From assembly GCA_025356635.1 (NCBI GenBank), contig JANXRY010000024.1:1-64000 (forward strand): 64,000 bases of DNA, written 5' to 3'. The stretch comes from Gammaproteobacteria bacterium (GTDB lineage Bacteria; Pseudomonadota; Gammaproteobacteria; Xanthomonadales; Xanthomonadaceae). The notes under the pieces were generated by a model. It saw only the letters and a program-made list of their open reading frames with translations, did no database searches and had not been told where the DNA came from. Shown here in pieces: positions 10,246 to 21,757 of the stretch (its first letter is position 1; every line of letters starts with the position of its first letter). A program made the position numbers and the translations under genes.

Positions 10246-11375
10246 GCCTCGGGCCGGCCGTGGTCGTGGCTGAAATCCTCCGGTAGCGCTTCCGAAAGCG
10301 CGCTCTCCGCCACCGGTTCCGGCAGCAGCGCCCCATACAGTGTGCTGCGGGTGTAATGCTCGTGCGCGTAACGCAGGCCAACCATGGCAACCGCGGCCAC
10401 CGGCAAGGCCAGCAGCACGCCCAGGAATCCGAACAATTGCCCGCCCGCCATGATCGAGAAGATGACCGCGACCGGATGCATGCCGATCCGGTCGCCGACC
10501 AACCACGGCGTCAGCCACCAGCTTTCGATCAAGTGGCCAACCGTGAACACCAGCAGCACCAGCATCAAGTGCAGGCTGTCGCCGTGTTGCACCAGGGTCG
10601 CGATCACGCCGAAGCCGACGCCAATAAATGCGCCAAGATATGGCACGAAGCTGACCAGGCCGGCGATGAAGCCGATCAAGAAGCCGAGGTCGAGCCCGAC
10701 CAGCCACAGGCCGAGTGCGTAAAGCGCACCTTGCGCAATCATCACGCTCAACTGGCCGCGTACGAAGCCGGCCAACACCTGGTTGGTCTGGATCGCCAAG
10801 CGCGTGACTTCCGGCAACCAGGGTCGTGGCACCAGTTCGCGGACCCGCTCGACGAAGATGTCCCAGTCACGCAGGAAGTAGAAGCTCAGCACCGGGACCA
10901 GGGCGATGCTCACCAACATCTCGAACACCACCAGGCCGGAACCGAGCACGCCGGCTGCCAGCCCGCCTGCTTGCGCCCAGTGGCTCTGCAGCAGGGCGAC
11001 CAGTTGGTCCGGGTCAACGTAGGGCGAGAGATCAAAGTGGAATCGTTGCTTCACCCAGGGTGCGGCATCTTCGGTGATCCACGCCGACAAATGCGGTAGC
11101 CATTCGAACAGGTGTTGCAGTTGCGCCCATAACAAGGGCAGCAGGAACAGCAACGCGATCGACAGAAGCAGGATGATCGTTGCGAACACCAGCACCACCG
11201 CAGTACCTCGGGCACGACCCGCACGCTCGAGCCGATCCACCAACGGATCGCCCAGCCAGCCGAGGCCTGCGGCGACCACGAACGGCGTCAGAATCGGCGC
11301 CAGCAGCCAGATCAGTGCGCCGACTACGACGACGACGGCCAGCCACTGCCAGCGCTCGATTCCGGCGCGATTCAT
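10242..11375 (-). CDS. AI-2E/PerM family transporter
   Basis: Integral membrane protein of 377 residues with about eight hydrophobic segments: one pair near 10-80, one near 150-180, and a cluster from 210 to 340. It has the polar loop between segments and the PYLGAFIGV stretch typical of the AI-2 exporter/PerM/YtvI family (PF01594). Members have been linked to AI-2 export or sodium-proton exchange, but the substrate here is unknown. It sits between the DUF2066 gene and hda, with 4 bp overlaps on both sides, an order also known in Pseudomonas (the PA0943-PA0948 region). Confidence 0.88.
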   Translation of the reverse strand: MNRAGIERWQWLAVVVVVGALIWLLAPILTPFVVAAGLGWLGDPLVDRLERAGRARGTAVVLVFATIILLLSIALLFLLPLLWAQLQHLFEWLPHLSAWITEDAAPWVKQRFHFDLSPYVDPDQLVALLQSHWAQAGGLAAGVLGSGLVVFEMLVSIALVPVLSFYFLRDWDIFVERVRELVPRPWLPEVTRLAIQTNQVLAGFVRGQLSVMIAQGALYALGLWLVGLDLGFLIGFIAGLVSFVPYLGAFIGVGFGVIATLVQHGDSLHLMLVLLVFTVGHLIESWWLTPWLVGDRIGMHPVAVIFSIMAGGQLFGFLGVLLALPVAAVAMVGLRYAHEHYTRSTLYGALLPEPVAESALSEALPEDFSHDHGRPEA

Positions 11376-12472
11376 TGCAGCACGAACCGCGCCGCATCAT
11401 CTGGCGCCGAAGTGTCTGTCGAATGCAAGACGCCACCCGTATCGACCAAGGCACGGAAGCCCTTCAGTCCGACTCCGAGGTCGAGCGCCAGCCGCAGGTG
11501 TTCCGGCGTGACTTCAACAACATCGACCTTGCGCACGATTGCCAGGTTTTCCAGATAAGCCATCAATTTCAGGAAGCCGGCCTGATCGGATACGCCGTCG
11601 ACTTCGACCGCCAGGACGCCGGCCGGGCCGGCATCAATGGCCACCGCTTCGCGTCTGGCGAAGGCATCGGCCGACTGATCAGCTCCCGAGGCGATCACCC
11701 GGCGCGGATCGGCATCGGTCACCGGCCAGCGGGCCAGCTCCACTCCGGCACGACTGAGCACCCACCATGCCGACCAACCGCTGACCGAACGGTAGATCTT
11801 GCCGAGCAGTTGGGTATCGTTGCCGTAACGCGCCGTCAGGGGCTGGATGGCCGCACTGTCGAGGTTCCAGATACTGTTGGTCGCAGCTTGTTCCATTGCC
11901 GTCCCCGCCGGCAGCAAGAAACGCAGACCGCGTTCCAGCCCACGCGTGGCCAGGGGCTTGACCACGTTGAGTTGCTGCCCGGTCACCAGGCGCGGACCGC
12001 GGCCGTCATCGATGACCAGCCATAGAATCGGCTTGGGCCGCTCGCCTGACCAATATTTCAGCCCGGCAGCGGCGATCAACGCATCGGTGCCGGTCATGTC
12101 GAAGCTGACAACCAACGTCGTCTTGAAGACCGGGATGCCATTCACGGTATCGCTATCCTGCCGATACTGGCTCTCGGTCACCAAGTCCTCGGCATGGGCG
12201 GCCGCCTTGCGCACGACCGGATTGCCGATCGCCTGGGAGTTGCCGGTCAAGCGCACCAGCACCTGCCCGAGCGCCGCTGCCAGAGCCGCCTGGCGATCAC
12301 CCGACGATTGCGACAACACCGGGACCTGGGAACTGTAGAACGCTGGCTCCTGGGCGATCTTCGGGTTGCCGGCGGTGTCCGCCGCTTCATTCGCCGGGGC
12401 GGCAACCTGCGCGAAGCCAGGCACCGCGGCGAGCCAGAGCGTAACGAACAACAGGCGGAAAAGTAGGCGCAT
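11372..12472 (-). CDS. DUF2066 domain-containing exported protein
   Basis: Protein of 366 residues from the ATG at 12472, opening with a clear signal peptide (MRLLFRLLFVTLWLAAVPGFA). The body fits DUF2066, an uncharacterised gammaproteobacterial family whose early part carries an ALGQVLVRLTGN-like stretch. The open frame runs 51 codons further upstream, but those residues look non-coding and precede the signal peptide. It is probably periplasmic. Its stop overlaps the start of the AI-2E-type transporter, and it is transcribed divergently from purM. Function is unknown; the constant neighbourhood with perM, hda, purM and purN is the only clue. Confidence 0.82.
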   Translation of the reverse strand: MRLLFRLLFVTLWLAAVPGFAQVAAPANEAADTAGNPKIAQEPAFYSSQVPVLSQSSGDRQAALAAALGQVLVRLTGNSQAIGNPVVRKAAAHAEDLVTESQYRQDSDTVNGIPVFKTTLVVSFDMTGTDALIAAAGLKYWSGERPKPILWLVIDDGRGPRLVTGQQLNVVKPLATRGLERGLRFLLPAGTAMEQAATNSIWNLDSAAIQPLTARYGNDTQLLGKIYRSVSGWSAWWVLSRAGVELARWPVTDADPRRVIASGADQSADAFARREAVAIDAGPAGVLAVEVDGVSDQAGFLKLMAYLENLAIVRKVDVVEVTPEHLRLALDLGVGLKGFRALVDTGGVLHSTDTSAPDDAARFVLQ

Positions 12473-12564
12473 GGCGAGGATTTGGTCGGCAGAGTGCATG
12501 CGCATGGTGCCGCAAGCGGGCCGGGCGCGTCCAACCGCCAAGGCAACTGGAACGGATCGGCTGC

Positions 12565-12570
12565 TAAAAT
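12565..12570 (+). promoter_or_regulatory. Candidate -10 box for purM-purN operon
   Basis: TAAAAT lies 41 bp before the chosen purM GTG start; a second possible box, TAAGAT, lies at 12580-12585. Both are in the 139 bp between the divergent DUF2066 gene and purM. I see no clear -35 at the right distance and no PurR-like operator. Confidence 0.4.
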
Positions 12571-12611
12571 GGCCGCTGCTAAGATAACCATTGCCCTGCG
12601 CCGGACCGACC

Positions 12612-13649
12612 GTGACCTCCCCCACTCCCCTGACCTACCGCGACGCCGGCGTTGATATCGACGCTGGCAATGAAGTCGTCGAACGCATCAAACCGGCGAT
12701 CCTGCGCACGCTTCGCCCCGAAGTGCTGGGCGGCGGGATTGGTGGCTTCGGCGGCCTGTTCGACCTTTCCGGCAAGTACCGCGAACCGGTGTTGGTTTCA
12801 GGCACCGACGGCGTCGGCACCAAACTCATCCTCGCCAAGCAACTGAACCGCCACGACAGCATCGGCATCGATCTGGTCGCGATGTGCGTGAACGATGTGC
12901 TGGTGCAAGGCGCCGAGCCGCTGTTCTTCCTCGATTACTTCGCCACCGGCAAGCTCGACGTGGATACCACCGTGAACGTGGTCGGCGGCATCGCCCGTGG
13001 TTGCGAAATTGCCGGCTGCGCGTTGATCGGCGGCGAGACGGCGGAAATGCCCGACATGTATCCGCCGGGCGAATACGATCTGGCCGGCTTCACCGTCGGC
13101 GCGGTGGAAAAAGCCCGATTGATTGACGGCAGCCGCGTTCGCGCTGGCGACGTGTTGATCGGTATTGCTTCGTCCGGCCCACACTCCAACGGCTATTCGC
13201 TGATCCGCAAGATTCTCGCCCGCGCCGGCAACCCGTTGCACCTGGAAATCGGCGGCGTCATGCTCACCGATGCACTGATGGAACCTACCCGCATCTACGT
13301 CAAACCGGTTCTGGAGTTGCTCTCGAAGCATGATATCCACGCCATGGCGCACGTCACCGGCGGCGCGCTGGTGGAAAAAATCATCCGTGTCGTGCCGAAA
13401 CCACTGGGTCTGGAGATCGACACATCAGCCTGGCCGTTGCCGCCGGTATTCGACTGGCTGCAACGCGAAGGCAACGTGCCGCGTGAAGACATGTGGCGCA
13501 CTTTCAACTGCGGCATCGGCTTCGTACTCATGGTGCCGCCCGGCGATGTGGCTACGATTGGCGCCGATCTCGATCGGCTCGACCTGGCGCATTGGCAAAT
13601 CGGCCAGGTTGCACCAGCCGGCAGCGGCGAGCGCTTGCGGATCAGTTGA
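12612..13649 (+). CDS. purM: Phosphoribosylformylglycinamidine cyclo-ligase
   Basis: AIR synthetase, 345 residues from the GTG at 12612, the same length as the E. coli enzyme; the longer frame from a TTG at 12591 adds seven unlikely residues. It closes the imidazole ring of FGAM with ATP to give AIR in de novo purine synthesis. The glycine-rich GGFGGLFDL region, [12 protein letters not shown] and [21 protein letters not shown] (the start of the signature, 20 residues shown at most) are all intact. Its stop overlaps the purN start (TGATG), so both enzymes of the pathway are coupled. Confidence 0.97.
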   Translation: MTSPTPLTYRDAGVDIDAGNEVVERIKPAILRTLRPEVLGGGIGGFGGLFDLSGKYREPVLVSGTDGVGTKLILAKQLNRHDSIGIDLVAMCVNDVLVQGAEPLFFLDYFATGKLDVDTTVNVVGGIARGCEIAGCALIGGETAEMPDMYPPGEYDLAGFTVGAVEKARLIDGSRVRAGDVLIGIASSGPHSNGYSLIRKILARAGNPLHLEIGGVMLTDALMEPTRIYVKPVLELLSKHDIHAMAHVTGGALVEKIIRVVPKPLGLEIDTSAWPLPPVFDWLQREGNVPREDMWRTFNCGIGFVLMVPPGDVATIGADLDRLDLAHWQIGQVAPAGSGERLRIS

Positions 13650-14268
13650 TGTTCCGGATCGCGGTACTCGCCTCCGGTCGCGGCAGCAACCTGCACGTGC
13701 TGATCGAAGCCAGCCGAAACAGCGAGCTCTCGGCGCAAATAGTCGGCGTGTTTTCCGACAAGCCCGGCTGCGGCGCCGTCGCCCTTGCCCGTGCCGCCGG
13801 CATCGCGACGGTGGCGCTGTTGCCGCGCAACTTCCCTTCGCGCGTAGCCTACGATGAAGCGTTATTCAGCGAAATCGCCGCCGTTCAGCCGGACCTCATC
13901 GTCTGTGCCGGATATATGCGCATCCTTTCCGAAAACGTCGTTCGTCGTTTCCAGGACCGCATGATCAACCTGCATCCCTCACTCTTGCCGAAACACCCTG
14001 GACTCGACACCCATTCGCGAGTCCTTGCCGCCGGCGAAAGCGAGCACGGCGCCAGCGTGCATCGGGTGATCCCAGCGCTCGACGCCGGCCCGGTATTGGC
14101 ACAGGCACACGTGCCGGTACTGGCTGGCGATACCCCCGAGTCTTTGGCAAAACGCGTACAGGCCCGCGAGCATCCATTGCTGCTGCGTTGCGTGCAGGCA
14201 CTCGCCGCAGGCCAGACGTTCGCATCACCGATGCGCCTGAACGACACCGACCAATTGGAGCCAGCCGC

Positions 14269-14272
<4 letters not shown>
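13649..14272 (+). CDS. purN: Phosphoribosylglycinamide formyltransferase
   Basis: GAR transformylase, 207 residues. It transfers a formyl group from 10-formyl-THF to GAR in purine synthesis. SGRGSN (9-14) binds the phosphate of GAR, and INLHPSLLPKHPG and HGASVH carry the catalytic Asn and His residues of the family. The ATG overlaps the purM stop by one base, and the purN stop overlaps the next gene by four bases (ATGA), giving a tight three-gene operon. Confidence 0.97.
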
Positions 14273-16468
<2,196 letters not shown>

Positions 16469-16479
16469 GGCGCAAGCCT

Positions 16480-16485
16480 TACAAT
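16480..16485 (+). promoter_or_regulatory. Candidate -10 box for the kdsD-lpt-rpoN operon
   Basis: TACAAT in the 46 bp between ibaG and kdsD matches the sigma-70 -10 at five of six positions, 29 bp before the kdsD ATG. Any -35 would lie inside the ibaG start region and is not a good match. Confidence 0.4.
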
Positions 16486-16514
16486 AGTCGCGACATCATA
16501 CCGCCTGGCTCCGC

Positions 16515-17516
16515 ATGACCGCCGCTCCCGCTCCCACGCACGACGACTCCGACGCCCTCATCCAGAGCGGCCGGCGCGTGATTGGCATCGAGGTACAGGC
16601 CTTGCAGGCGCTGCAATTGCGGGTCGGCGCGGACTTCGCGCAGGCGTGCCGGGAACTGCTGGCCTGCCGCGGCCGGGTAATCTGCACCGGCATGGGCAAG
16701 TCCGGGCATATCGCCACCAAGATCGCCGCGACCCTCGCTTCCACCGGCACTGCGGCGTTCTTCCTGCATCCGGGCGAAGCCAGCCATGGTGACCTCGGCA
16801 TGGTGAAGGACATGGATGTGGTGTTGGCCTTGTCGAATTCAGGCGAGACCGAGGAAATCCTGACCATTGTCCCGGCGCTCAAGCGCCAGGGCAACCGGAT
16901 CATCGCCATGACCGGCCGCCCCGACTCGCGACTCGCCCATCTGGCCGACGTCCACCTGGATGCGAGTGTGCCCGAGGAAGCCTGCCCGCTTGGGCTGGCG
17001 CCGACCTCGAGCACGACCGCGGCACTGGTGCTGGGCGATGCCCTGGCCGTGGCCCTGCTGGAAGCACGCGGCTTCACCGCCGAGGATTTCGCCCGCTCGC
17101 ATCCGGCCGGGAGCCTAGGCCGCCGATTGTTGCTGCGGATCAGCGACGTGATGCACAGCGGCGACGGCGTACCGCGCGTCGCGGCCGATGCCACGGTCGG
17201 CCAGGCCCTGGTCGAAATGAGCCGCAAGCGGCTGGGCATGACCGCTGTCGTGGATGCCCAGGAGCGCTTGCTCGGCGTGTTCACCGATGGCGACCTGCGC
17301 CGTGCGCTGGACGATGCCCGGGTTGACCTGCGCATCTTGCCGGTCAGCGCCCTCATGGGCCACGCGCCCAAGACCATCGGCCCGGACCAGTTGGCGGCGG
17401 AAGCAGCGCACCTGATGGAAGAACACAAGATCAATTCTCTGGTTGTGGTTGATGGCGAGCAACGCGTGGTCGGCGCCCTGAACATCCATGATCTGCTGCA
17501 GGCGCGGGTCGTTTGA
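16515..17516 (+). CDS. kdsD: D-arabinose 5-phosphate isomerase (KpsF/GutQ family)
   Basis: Protein of 333 residues with an N-terminal SIS domain (about 40-190; GMGKSGHIATKIAATLAS phosphosugar site and the HPGEASHGDLG loop) followed by two CBS domains (about 205-330). It interconverts ribulose 5-phosphate and arabinose 5-phosphate, supplying Kdo for lipid A-core. It leads a coupled run kdsD-kdsC-lptC-lptA-lptB in which every junction overlaps or nearly does, so synthesis of Kdo and LPS transport are coexpressed. Confidence 0.95.
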   Translation: MTAAPAPTHDDSDALIQSGRRVIGIEVQALQALQLRVGADFAQACRELLACRGRVICTGMGKSGHIATKIAATLASTGTAAFFLHPGEASHGDLGMVKDMDVVLALSNSGETEEILTIVPALKRQGNRIIAMTGRPDSRLAHLADVHLDASVPEEACPLGLAPTSSTTAALVLGDALAVALLEARGFTAEDFARSHPAGSLGRRLLLRISDVMHSGDGVPRVAADATVGQALVEMSRKRLGMTAVVDAQERLLGVFTDGDLRRALDDARVDLRILPVSALMGHAPKTIGPDQLAAEAAHLMEEHKINSLVVVDGEQRVVGALNIHDLLQARVV

Positions 17517-18058
17517 TGGCCTTGCTATCGCCCGCCGTTTTAAATGCGCATGCGGCGGCGGTGCGCCTTGCGGTATTCGATGTGGATGGCAGCCTGACCG
17601 ACGGCCGCCTCTGGTTCGACGCTGACGGCCAGGAGAGCAAGGCATTCCATGTGCAGGACGGCCTCGGCCTGCGTCTGCTTGAAGATCAGGGCATTCCCGT
17701 GGCGTTGATCACCGCGCGTGAGAGCGCCGCCGTGCGCGCCCGGGCCAGCGACTTGCGCCTGGCCCATGTCTTCACCGGCGTGTCCGACAAGCATCAGTGC
17801 CTGGAAGCCCTCTGTGCGCAACTCGAAATCCCGATGGCAGCGGTCGCCTACCTTGGCGACGACCTGCCCGACCTGGCGGTCTTTCCGCGGGTCGGGCTCG
17901 CCGCAACCCCAGCCGATGGCCACCCCTGGGTCCGCGAACGTGCGCACTGGGTGAGCGCCCGCCAGGGCGGGGCAGGAGCAGCCCGGGAATTGTGCGACCT
18001 GATTCTTACCGCCCGTGGCCAAAAGGGCGCCGTGCTGTCCCGGTATTTGCCACGATGA
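17516..18058 (+). CDS. kdsC: 3-deoxy-D-manno-octulosonate 8-phosphate phosphatase
   Basis: C0-type HAD phosphatase of 180 residues without a cap domain. The nucleophile motif DVDGSLTDG replaces the usual DVDGVLTDG, and YLGDDLPDL supplies the metal-binding acidic residues. It removes phosphate from Kdo-8-P. The ATG at 17516 overlaps the kdsD stop, and the stop overlaps lptC (ATGA). A TTG one codon earlier would also be in frame. Confidence 0.94.
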   Translation: MALLSPAVLNAHAAAVRLAVFDVDGSLTDGRLWFDADGQESKAFHVQDGLGLRLLEDQGIPVALITARESAAVRARASDLRLAHVFTGVSDKHQCLEALCAQLEIPMAAVAYLGDDLPDLAVFPRVGLAATPADGHPWVRERAHWVSARQGGAGAARELCDLILTARGQKGAVLSRYLPR

Positions 18059-18615
18059 AGCGTCGTTATGTCGCCCTGGGGCTGCTGGCGCTGGCCAGCA
18101 GTGCCGGCCTGGCCCTATGGCAGCTGCAGCCACCGGCGCGTCCGCGCCCGCACGAACCAATCCGTTCGGACTACATCCTGGGCAACTTCGAACTCACCTC
18201 GCTCGACAGCGCCGGCAAGGAGTCATTCTCGGTGCGTTCCCCGCATCTGGAGCGCGACCTGCATGGCAAGAGCCTGACCCTGCAGTCGCCGGAATTCTCC
18301 TTCCCGGACAAGGACGGCGGTCGCTGGCTGGCGACTTCGCGATCAGCCTGGATCGCCGAAAAGGGCGTGGAAGTCCGGTTGCTTGACCAGGTCGAACTGA
18401 TTGGCCCGCCGACGCCTACCGGCGACCGCACCCGCTTCAACACCCAGCGCCTGCAGATTTTCCCAAAGGCCGACCAGGCGCGTAGCGACGATCCCGTGAC
18501 CGTCACCCGGGCCGACTCTATACTCAGCGGCACTGGCTTGCGTGCCGACATGCACAGCCACCACATCCAATTGCTTGCCGATGTCAAAGGACGTTATGCG
18601 CCCCACCGCCAGTAA
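18055..18615 (+). CDS. lptC: LPS export ABC transporter periplasmic protein LptC
   Basis: Bitopic inner-membrane protein, 186 residues: a transmembrane helix at about 5-24 and a periplasmic beta-jellyroll matching the LptC/YrbK family (SDYILGNFELTSLD, RSDDPVTVTR). It receives LPS from LptB2FG and passes it to LptA. Sequence divergence is high as usual for the family, but position between kdsC and lptA settles it. The 3' end overlaps the lptA start by 20 bp. Confidence 0.93.
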   Translation: MKRRYVALGLLALASSAGLALWQLQPPARPRPHEPIRSDYILGNFELTSLDSAGKESFSVRSPHLERDLHGKSLTLQSPEFSFPDKDGGRWLATSRSAWIAEKGVEVRLLDQVELIGPPTPTGDRTRFNTQRLQIFPKADQARSDDPVTVTRADSILSGTGLRADMHSHHIQLLADVKGRYAPHRQ

Positions 18616-19114
18616 CCCGCTGTTCTTGCCCAGCCTCGCCCTCGCTGCGTTGTTGCCGCTGGCGACCGCAGCCAAGACCAGTGACCGCAATGCCGCCATG
18701 GACGTGGCCGCCGACCGGACCGATGCGACCCTTGGCGATGACAGCGATTCGGTGCTGGCCGGAAACGTGGTCATCACCCAGGGAACGCTCCAGGTGCATG
18801 CCGACAAGGCGGTGATCCACCGCAAGGGCGGCGACATCACCCAGGTCGAACTGACCGGCGCCCCGGCCACGCTCAAGCAAGTCGCCGACAATGGCGACCC
18901 GATGAATGCGCGCGCCAGTGTGATCGTCTACACGCTCAACTCAGACCTGATCGTGCTCACCGGCGGCGTTGTGGTGGAGCAAACACGCGGCACCTTGCGC
19001 GGCGAGACCATCAAGTACGACCTCAAGACCGGGCACCTGGATGGTGGCGGCGACGGCAATCGCGTGCAGATGCGCATCCTGCCCAAGAACATGGCGGCCG
19101 GCGGCACTCCCTGA
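18596..19114 (+). CDS. lptA: LPS transport periplasmic bridge protein LptA
   Basis: Protein of 172 residues with signal peptide and OstA-like jellyroll ([39 protein letters not shown]). LptA oligomers bridge LptC to LptD and carry LPS across the periplasm. The start at 18596 is chosen because AAGGA at 18586-18590 is five bases upstream; a possible ATG at 18581 lies before that site. The C-terminal stretch [17 protein letters not shown] is short of charged repeats. The stop overlaps the lptB ATG (TGATG). Confidence 0.94.
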   Translation: MRPTASNPLFLPSLALAALLPLATAAKTSDRNAAMDVAADRTDATLGDDSDSVLAGNVVITQGTLQVHADKAVIHRKGGDITQVELTGAPATLKQVADNGDPMNARASVIVYTLNSDLIVLTGGVVVEQTRGTLRGETIKYDLKTGHLDGGGDGNRVQMRILPKNMAAGGTP

Positions 19115-19833
19115 TGCTGTCTGCCCGCGGATTGCGCAAGCGCTATCAATCGCGCGAGGTCGTGCACGACTTCGGGCTGGACCTGAGTGCCGGCGAAGTT
19201 GTCGGTCTGCTCGGCCCGAACGGTGCCGGCAAGACCACCTGCTTCTACATGATCGTCGGCCTGGTGCCGGCCGATGCCGGCAGCATCACTCTCGACGGCA
19301 AGGACATCACCTCGCTGCCGATGCATGAGCGGGCCCGCCGCGGCGTTGGCTACCTGCCGCAGGAAGCCTCGGTATTCCGCAAACTCAGCGTGGCCGACAA
19401 CCTGATGGCGGTACTCGAGCTGCGCAGCGATCTCGACGCCAGCTCGCGCAAGCGGGAACTGGCGTCATTACTCGAGGAGTTGCAGGTCGCCCACGTAGCC
19501 ACCCAACTCGGCGCCAGCCTTTCGGGCGGTGAACGACGCCGGGTCGAGATCGCCCGCTCGCTCGCCGCCAATCCACGCCTGATCCTGCTCGACGAACCCT
19601 TCGCCGGTGTGGATCCGATTTCGGTAGGCGAGATCCAGAAAATCGTCCGGCACCTGCGCCAGCGTGGCATCGGCGTATTGATTACCGACCATAACGTGCG
19701 CGAGACCTTGGGCATCTGCGACCGGGCGTATATCCTCAACGAAGGAAGCGTCCTCGCCCAAGGCTCCCCCGATGCCGTGCTCGCCAATCCGGATGTCCGT
19801 CGCGTCTACCTCGGCGAATCGTTCCGCCTGTAG
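19114..19833 (+). CDS. lptB: LPS export ABC transporter ATP-binding protein LptB
   Basis: ABC ATPase of 239 residues that powers extraction of LPS from the inner membrane with LptF and LptG (not in this window). Walker A GPNGAGKT, signature LSGGERRR, Walker [11 protein letters not shown] and the switch His in TDHNVRET are intact; the [11 protein letters not shown] stretch is typical of LptB rather than amino acid transporters. It is followed by rpoN after 36 bp, a conserved proteobacterial order. Confidence 0.97.
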   Translation: MLSARGLRKRYQSREVVHDFGLDLSAGEVVGLLGPNGAGKTTCFYMIVGLVPADAGSITLDGKDITSLPMHERARRGVGYLPQEASVFRKLSVADNLMAVLELRSDLDASSRKRELASLLEELQVAHVATQLGASLSGGERRRVEIARSLAANPRLILLDEPFAGVDPISVGEIQKIVRHLRQRGIGVLITDHNVRETLGICDRAYILNEGSVLAQGSPDAVLANPDVRRVYLGESFRL

Positions 19834-19869
19834 GGCCGCGCAAGGCAGGCGCTTGGCTTCGTCCTGTCC

Positions 19870-21273
19870 ATGATGAAACCGACCCTGCAAGTCAGACTCG
19901 GGCAGCAGTTGACGCTGACGCCGCAGTTGCGCATGGCGATCCGCCTGTTGCAGCTGTCAGCGATCGAACTGGACCTGGAAATCAACCTGGCTGTGGACGG
20001 CAACCCGCTGCTGGAACGCGAGGAAGACGCCCAAGGCGACGCGCCGGACGCCACTGCGCCGGAATCTGCCGATGGAGCACCTGATTCCGATCCATCCGAG
20101 GAACTGCCGGAACTCCGTTGGGACGAGGCGGATTTCGCTGCTTCCCGTGGCAACGGCTTCGAAGGCGAGGATCACGACGAAGGTACCGCCGCCCCGCTGG
20201 AATTGGGCGAACACCTGGGCTGGCAGCTGCGCCTGAGCCATCTCGGCCCGCGCGATCGCCGCATCGGTGAAGCTCTGATCGAGTCGATCGACGACGACGG
20301 TTACCTGAGCTGCCCGTTCGAGGATATCCAGGCCGCCCTGATGCCGGATATCCAGGCCAGCCATGGCGAAATCGAGACCGTCCTGCATCTGGTCCAGCAT
20401 TTCGATCCAGTCGGCGTCGGCGCGCGCTCGTTGTCCGAGTGCCTGGGCATCCAGATGGGCATGCTCGACGCGGCGACGCCCGGCCTGGAGCTGGCGCGGG
20501 AACTGGCCAGTCACCATCTGGATGCGTTGGCCAAGATGGGCCCGGACCGGTTGGCCCACCAGCTGCGGCGATCCCCGATCGACATGGCCAATGCAGTCGC
20601 CCTGCTGCGCTCGCTCGATCCCAAGCCCGGCGCACGGATAGGTTCGAGCACGGCCGAGTACATCGTCCCCGACGCCATCGCCTACCGGCGCGGCGGCGTC
20701 TGGAAAGCGGCCAGCGCCGGCAGCCCGCCGCAGCTGCGCATCAACCGCCAGTACGAACGAATGATCGGTACCGCCAGCCGTAGCGACGACAATTACTTGC
20801 GCTCGCAGTTGCAGGAAGCGCGGTGGCTGATCAAGAGCCTGGAAACCCGTGCCGACACCTTGCTCCGGGTCGCCAAGGCGATTGTCCGACAGCAAAGCGG
20901 CTTCCTGGAACATGGGGAGCACGCGATGCGACCCCTGACCCTGCGTGAAGTCGCCGAAGAACTGGGCCTGCACGAGTCAACCATTTCCCGGGCCACGACC
21001 CGGAAATTCCTGCGCACCCCGCGCGGCACCTTCGAATTCAAGTATTTCTTCAGTTCCGGCATCACCACCGACGATGGCGGCGGCGCCTCGGCCACGGCCA
21101 TCCAGGCGATGCTGCGCCGCTTGGTCGGAGCCGAGAACCCGCGCACACCTTTATCCGACGCGAAACTGGCAGACTTGCTTAAGGCCGAGGGCATCCCCGT
21201 GGCCCGGCGAACTGTGGCAAAGTACCGAGAGGCGATGAATATTCCGTCTTCCCACGAACGGCAACGACTCTGA
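19870..21273 (+). CDS. rpoN: RNA polymerase sigma-54 factor
   Basis: Sigma-54 of 467 residues with all regions: Gln/Leu-rich region I (LQVRLGQQLTLTPQLR), the acidic region II (about 50-110), core-binding region III, the helix-turn-helix near 355-385 (LHESTISRATTRKFLRTPRG) and the RpoN box ARRTVAKYRE at 445-454 that reads the -24 element. It directs activator-dependent transcription, typically of flagellar, pilus and nitrogen genes. It sits between lptB and hpf as in most proteobacteria. Confidence 0.97.
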   Translation: MMKPTLQVRLGQQLTLTPQLRMAIRLLQLSAIELDLEINLAVDGNPLLEREEDAQGDAPDATAPESADGAPDSDPSEELPELRWDEADFAASRGNGFEGEDHDEGTAAPLELGEHLGWQLRLSHLGPRDRRIGEALIESIDDDGYLSCPFEDIQAALMPDIQASHGEIETVLHLVQHFDPVGVGARSLSECLGIQMGMLDAATPGLELARELASHHLDALAKMGPDRLAHQLRRSPIDMANAVALLRSLDPKPGARIGSSTAEYIVPDAIAYRRGGVWKAASAGSPPQLRINRQYERMIGTASRSDDNYLRSQLQEARWLIKSLETRADTLLRVAKAIVRQQSGFLEHGEHAMRPLTLREVAEELGLHESTISRATTRKFLRTPRGTFEFKYFFSSGITTDDGGGASATAIQAMLRRLVGAENPRTPLSDAKLADLLKAEGIPVARRTVAKYREAMNIPSSHERQRL

Positions 21274-21350
21274 CCGGAGGCCCCGAAGCGCACCGGACGA
21301 GCCTGTTGAGGCCATGCCGGGCCAAAAAAACAAGACACTCCTAAATCCCC

Positions 21351-21368
21351 GCGCTGCACAGGCAGCGC
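21351..21368 (+). other. Hairpin in hpf leader
   Basis: GCGCTGC and GCAGCGC form a perfect 7 bp stem with a 4-base loop in the 135 bp between rpoN and hpf, about 40 bases before the hpf start. No T-run follows, so it does not look like an intrinsic terminator. It may act as an RNA processing or stability element; role unknown. Confidence 0.35.
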
Positions 21369-21408
21369 AGCCGCATTCCGTAATGGCAACAAAGACAGGA
21401 GGCAACAC

Positions 21409-21735
21409 ATGCGAATCGACATCAGCGGCCACCAGATGGACATCACCCCGGCACTGCGCGACTACGCGCAAGACAAACTGGGCCGACTGGCCAAGCATTT
21501 CGAACAGCATCTGGACACGCGCATGATCCTCTCGGTCGACAAGCTCGACCACAAGGCCGAAGCCACCCTCCACACACCCGGCAAGACCCTCTACGCCGAC
21601 GCGATGGCGCCCGACATGTACGCCGCCATCGACCTGCTCAGCGACAAGCTTGACCGGTTGGTGATCAAGCAAAAAGAAAAGAGCAAGGACCACCACCGCG
21701 GCGAATCCGCCGCACGCAGCGACAGCTTCGGCTGA
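21409..21735 (+). CDS. hpf: Ribosome hibernation-promoting factor, short form
   Basis: RaiA/HPF-fold protein, 108 residues, with the [20 protein letters not shown] opening and the Asp/Tyr-rich middle typical of the short form that helps make 100S ribosomes with RMF. A perfect AGGAGG (21397-21402) lies six bases before the ATG, suggesting strong translation. The rpoN-hpf order is ancestral, but the usual next gene, ptsN (EIIA-Ntr), is absent and hprK follows after 22 bp. Confidence 0.94.
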   Translation: MRIDISGHQMDITPALRDYAQDKLGRLAKHFEQHLDTRMILSVDKLDHKAEATLHTPGKTLYADAMAPDMYAAIDLLSDKLDRLVIKQKEKSKDHHRGESAARSDSFG

Positions 21736-21757
21736 GGCGCTGCTGGGAAGGCCCTAC

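Noticed and set aside
10246-10707. N-terminal extension of hda (154 extra codons)
   Set aside because: Those residues are an out-of-frame reading of the transporter gene; the GTG at 10245 overlaps its stop and precedes the clamp-binding motif.
16496-17485. 329-codon minus-strand frame opposite kdsD
   Set aside because: Ser/Arg/Pro-rich, antisense to a clear isomerase.
21274-21408. Sigma-54 promoter ahead of hpf
   Set aside because: No GG-N10-GC pair fitting TGGCAC-N5-TTGC was found in the gap.
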